Assembly (NCBI GenBank): GCA_002352545.1
Contig: DEIO01000015.1
Location: 62,001-126,000 of the forward strand
Direction: 5' to 3'
Length of the DNA: 64,000 bases
Source: Patescibacteria group bacterium UBA2772
Lineage (GTDB): Bacteria; Patescibacteriota; Minisyncoccia; Moranbacterales; DUUL01
The translations under genes were made by a program, and so were the position numbers. The notes below the pieces were generated by a model, which saw only the letters and a list, made by a program, of their open reading frames with translations, had not been told where the DNA came from and made no database searches. Of this stretch, positions 62,609-64,000 are shown piece by piece (position 1 is the first letter of the stretch; each line of letters begins with the position of its first letter).

Positions 62609-63010
62609 ATGACAAAAGTTAACTATTGTGAAAGTCATAGGCGCTCTATTGCAAAATCTTTAATTTGATGTTTTATTGGAATTTTTTGGACTTGGGGCGG
62701 GGCTTATGTAATCATTGCTTTTTTGCCTAATTAGAAGAAGACATCATTTAATATTGCCTCTCTTGTCACTCCTTGGCATCACTCTACTAGGTTGGTTATG
62801 TATTATGCATATGAGAGAATCTGGGCTAGGATAAATCGGGGTAAGCATGAGAAGTGTAAGGTAGCTGATCCAATGAAAGGAAAGCAGAAGATACTTTGGT
62901 TTTTTGGAACAGCAATTTGTATTTTTATTGTAATGTGGTTGTTTCTATTGGTTACTCCAAATGTTTTAATAAAGGATATATCGAAAGAAGTGCAGACACA
63001 AAATAAATAA
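62609..63010 (+). pseudogene. DUF2061 protein with TGA and TAG stops
   Basis: One frame from ATG 62609. SHRRSIAKSLI is followed by TGA at 62666-62668, exactly where DUF2061 proteins carry a conserved Trp (R-S-x-A-K-x-x-x-W-R), then CFIGIFWTWGGAYVI and TAG, then STRLVMYYAYERIWARINRG, the second DUF2061 block, then a second half with one helix (WFFGTAICIFIVMWLFLLV). DUF2061 is a small membrane domain of unknown function. With both stops read through the protein has the family's normal shape. Confidence 0.85.
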
Positions 63011-63052
63011 TTACTAAGCTTATTTTATCACTAATTATTAAGAATAGTTAAG

Positions 63053-63280
63053 ATGGATAAATACAAAAAAGAGCTTTCGGACATAGAAAAGAAAAAGAGG
63101 AAAGAGTTGAATGAGAAAATTCAAAATGTTTTAGATAAGCATAATGAAGAATATGAATCCTTAGCCAATGAATCAGATAAATTGTATGATATGGAAGAGA
63201 AATTGAAAATTAAATATGATGAGTTGAATAAAAAAACTGGACTAAACAAGTTTTATTCTAAAGTAGAGGGGTTGTTGTAA
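63053..63280 (+). CDS. Small coiled-coil protein, unknown
   Basis: 75 residues, Lys/Glu-rich with a heptad pattern throughout. No family recognised. Possibly a real small protein, but low complexity limits confidence. Confidence 0.45.
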   Translation: MDKYKKELSDIEKKKRKELNEKIQNVLDKHNEEYESLANESDKLYDMEEKLKIKYDELNKKTGLNKFYSKVEGLL

Positions 63281-63389
63281 GAGATAATTATAAATAATTT
63301 ATCATCTTAGGGCGTAATAATGAGAAATTTTTTAAAGAGTTCTTATTAAATGGAAAAAAATAAAAGGAAAGAGTCTCTATATTTTTGCT

Positions 63390-63710
63390 ATGACCGAAAA
63401 TATTCCAGTGGGTTATGTCTATATTTCTATTGAAGGCACTCAACAATACCATACAAGTCCTGTTTTTCAAGACTTGTATGGTAAAACTGAACTAAGAGAA
63501 CAAAAAATTGATTCTAAAATAGTTAGGGAGGTTGAGGATTTTTTATTGAAAAAAGGTTATAGAAAAGTAAGTTTGGATGTGGAGGTGAGAATGAAATGGA
63601 TCAGACACATATATGAAAATCTTGGTTTTAAATTAAAAAGTGGTCCTCATTTACAATTATGGAAAGAATTGGATAGTGGAAAAAAATTAGTATTAAAACT
63701 TGGTATTTAG
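63390..63710 (+). pseudogene. GNAT acetyltransferase with frame slip in the N-terminal half
   Basis: NIPVGYVYISIEGTQQYH and a C-terminal VREVEDFLLKKGYRKVSLDV, WIRHIYENLGFKLKSGP match the GNAT acetyl-CoA fold (motif A and B regions). The frame before 63390 stops in an A7 run near 63354. The other frame reads NEKFFKEFLLNGKK and joins to IKGKSLYIFA by a one-base change in that run. So the gene begins upstream, perhaps near 63300, and is broken. Confidence 0.7.
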
Positions 63711-63874
63711 AGAAGGATCTTAAAAATATTAAAATTAAGTCGTGAAATCAGCTTTTTGAACTAGGCAGATACTTTGAAAAAAACAGTGAGGCCGACAAGC
63801 TGACTATTCTTTGTTTGGTGGGGTCTTTTTTGTGGTAAAATAAAGAAAAGTTAAAATTTTAAAAAACAAAAAGA

Positions 63875-64000
63875 ATGAATCAAAAAAAGAATGAGGAGGT
63901 TACCGAAATAGCTTGTGAATTAGTGGATATTTTGGATGTTGCAGAGATAGGAGTGTGGGAACTTGACTTAAAAACAAATCAGATTACGGTTGACAAGAGT
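63875..64000 (+). CDS. Partial gene, PAS-like sensor start
   Basis: 42 codons are visible from ATG 63875 to the window end without a stop. The sequence EIGVWELDLKTNQITVDK resembles the start of a PAS domain (G-x-W-E-x-D-L-x-T), as in sensor kinases or diguanylate cyclases. The gene continues beyond the window. Family assignment is tentative. Confidence 0.5.
   Translation, partial: MNQKKNEEVTEIACELVDILDVAEIGVWELDLKTNQITVDKS

Noticed and set aside
39936..63710. All stops and shifts as sequencing errors
   Set aside because: Intact genes such as the exonuclease, purU, ZIP and DUF523 are interleaved, and the left 39.9 kb has none. Errors would not respect gene importance. A local error cannot be excluded for single cases such as 51507 and 55420.
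63780..63840. Hairpin terminator before the last partial gene
   Set aside because: A T run follows a GC-richer stretch, but I could not draw a stem without several mismatches.
1..64000. Use of genetic code 25 (UGA = Gly), as in Absconditabacteria/Gracilibacteria
   Set aside because: The intact genes have no in-frame TGA at all, while code-25 genomes use many. At the best-conserved site (DUF2061) the expected residue is Trp, not Gly.

Overview
The window is AT-rich and gene-dense. Its gene content points to a Patescibacteria (CPR) genome: divergent small envelope proteins, an RNHCP-domain protein, a SpoIID-domain protein with a Lys/Tyr-rich repeat, a sparse intermediary metabolism and several glycosyltransferases but no lipopolysaccharide genes. 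This assignment is an inference from gene content; I could not run a phylogeny. I found no tRNA, rRNA or CRISPR array. The one structured RNA that can be named is tmRNA.

Layout. (1) About 1-16.6 kb is a surface-glycan cluster, mostly on the minus strand: three or four GT-C type membrane glycosyltransferases, a Wzx-type flippase, two GT4 and one GT2 glycosyltransferase and a UDP-sugar 6-dehydrogenase. A thymidylate-kinase-like P-loop protein and a divergent RtcB sit inside it. (2) 16.9-22.5 kb holds pyruvate kinase, a solitary OLD-type nuclease, a GIY-YIG nuclease bracketed by inverted repeats, and a patatin-like lipase behind a possible structured leader. (3) 22.6-33.0 kb is a plus-strand envelope region: DUF2330-like protein, two membrane proteins, Tyr/Lys-rich SpoIID protein, a Cys-rich anchored protein, a large DUF3352-like protein and UppP, then a PP-loop thiolation-like enzyme and an RNHCP protein. 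(4) 33.1-39.9 kb, minus strand, is core translation: smpB, ssrA, infC, rpmI and rplT, then an ABC transporter pair and prmC/prfA.

(5) From 39.9 kb to the end the picture changes sharply. The first thing past prfA is a decayed tyrosine recombinase. About fifteen further genes are broken by in-frame stops and single-base slips, yet their reading frames are still recognisable: an alpha-helical lipoprotein, rhodanese, DUF952, nucleoside deoxyribosyltransferase-like, beta-propeller-like, LCMT-type methyltransferase, Nudix, GNAT, DUF2061 and BamE-like proteins. Intact genes stand among them: a CsoR/CstR-type repressor with its operator, a DEDDh exonuclease, DUF523, a fatty-acid-hydroxylase-like protein, purU, and a Fur/ZIP metal module. 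This looks like an accessory region being eroded while useful genes are kept.

Two genome-wide hints deserve attention. None of the intact genes whose stop codon I read by eye ends in TGA, while several TGA codons in the broken genes fall where tryptophan is plausible. Also, infC seems to start at a non-standard AUA codon directly downstream of ssrA.
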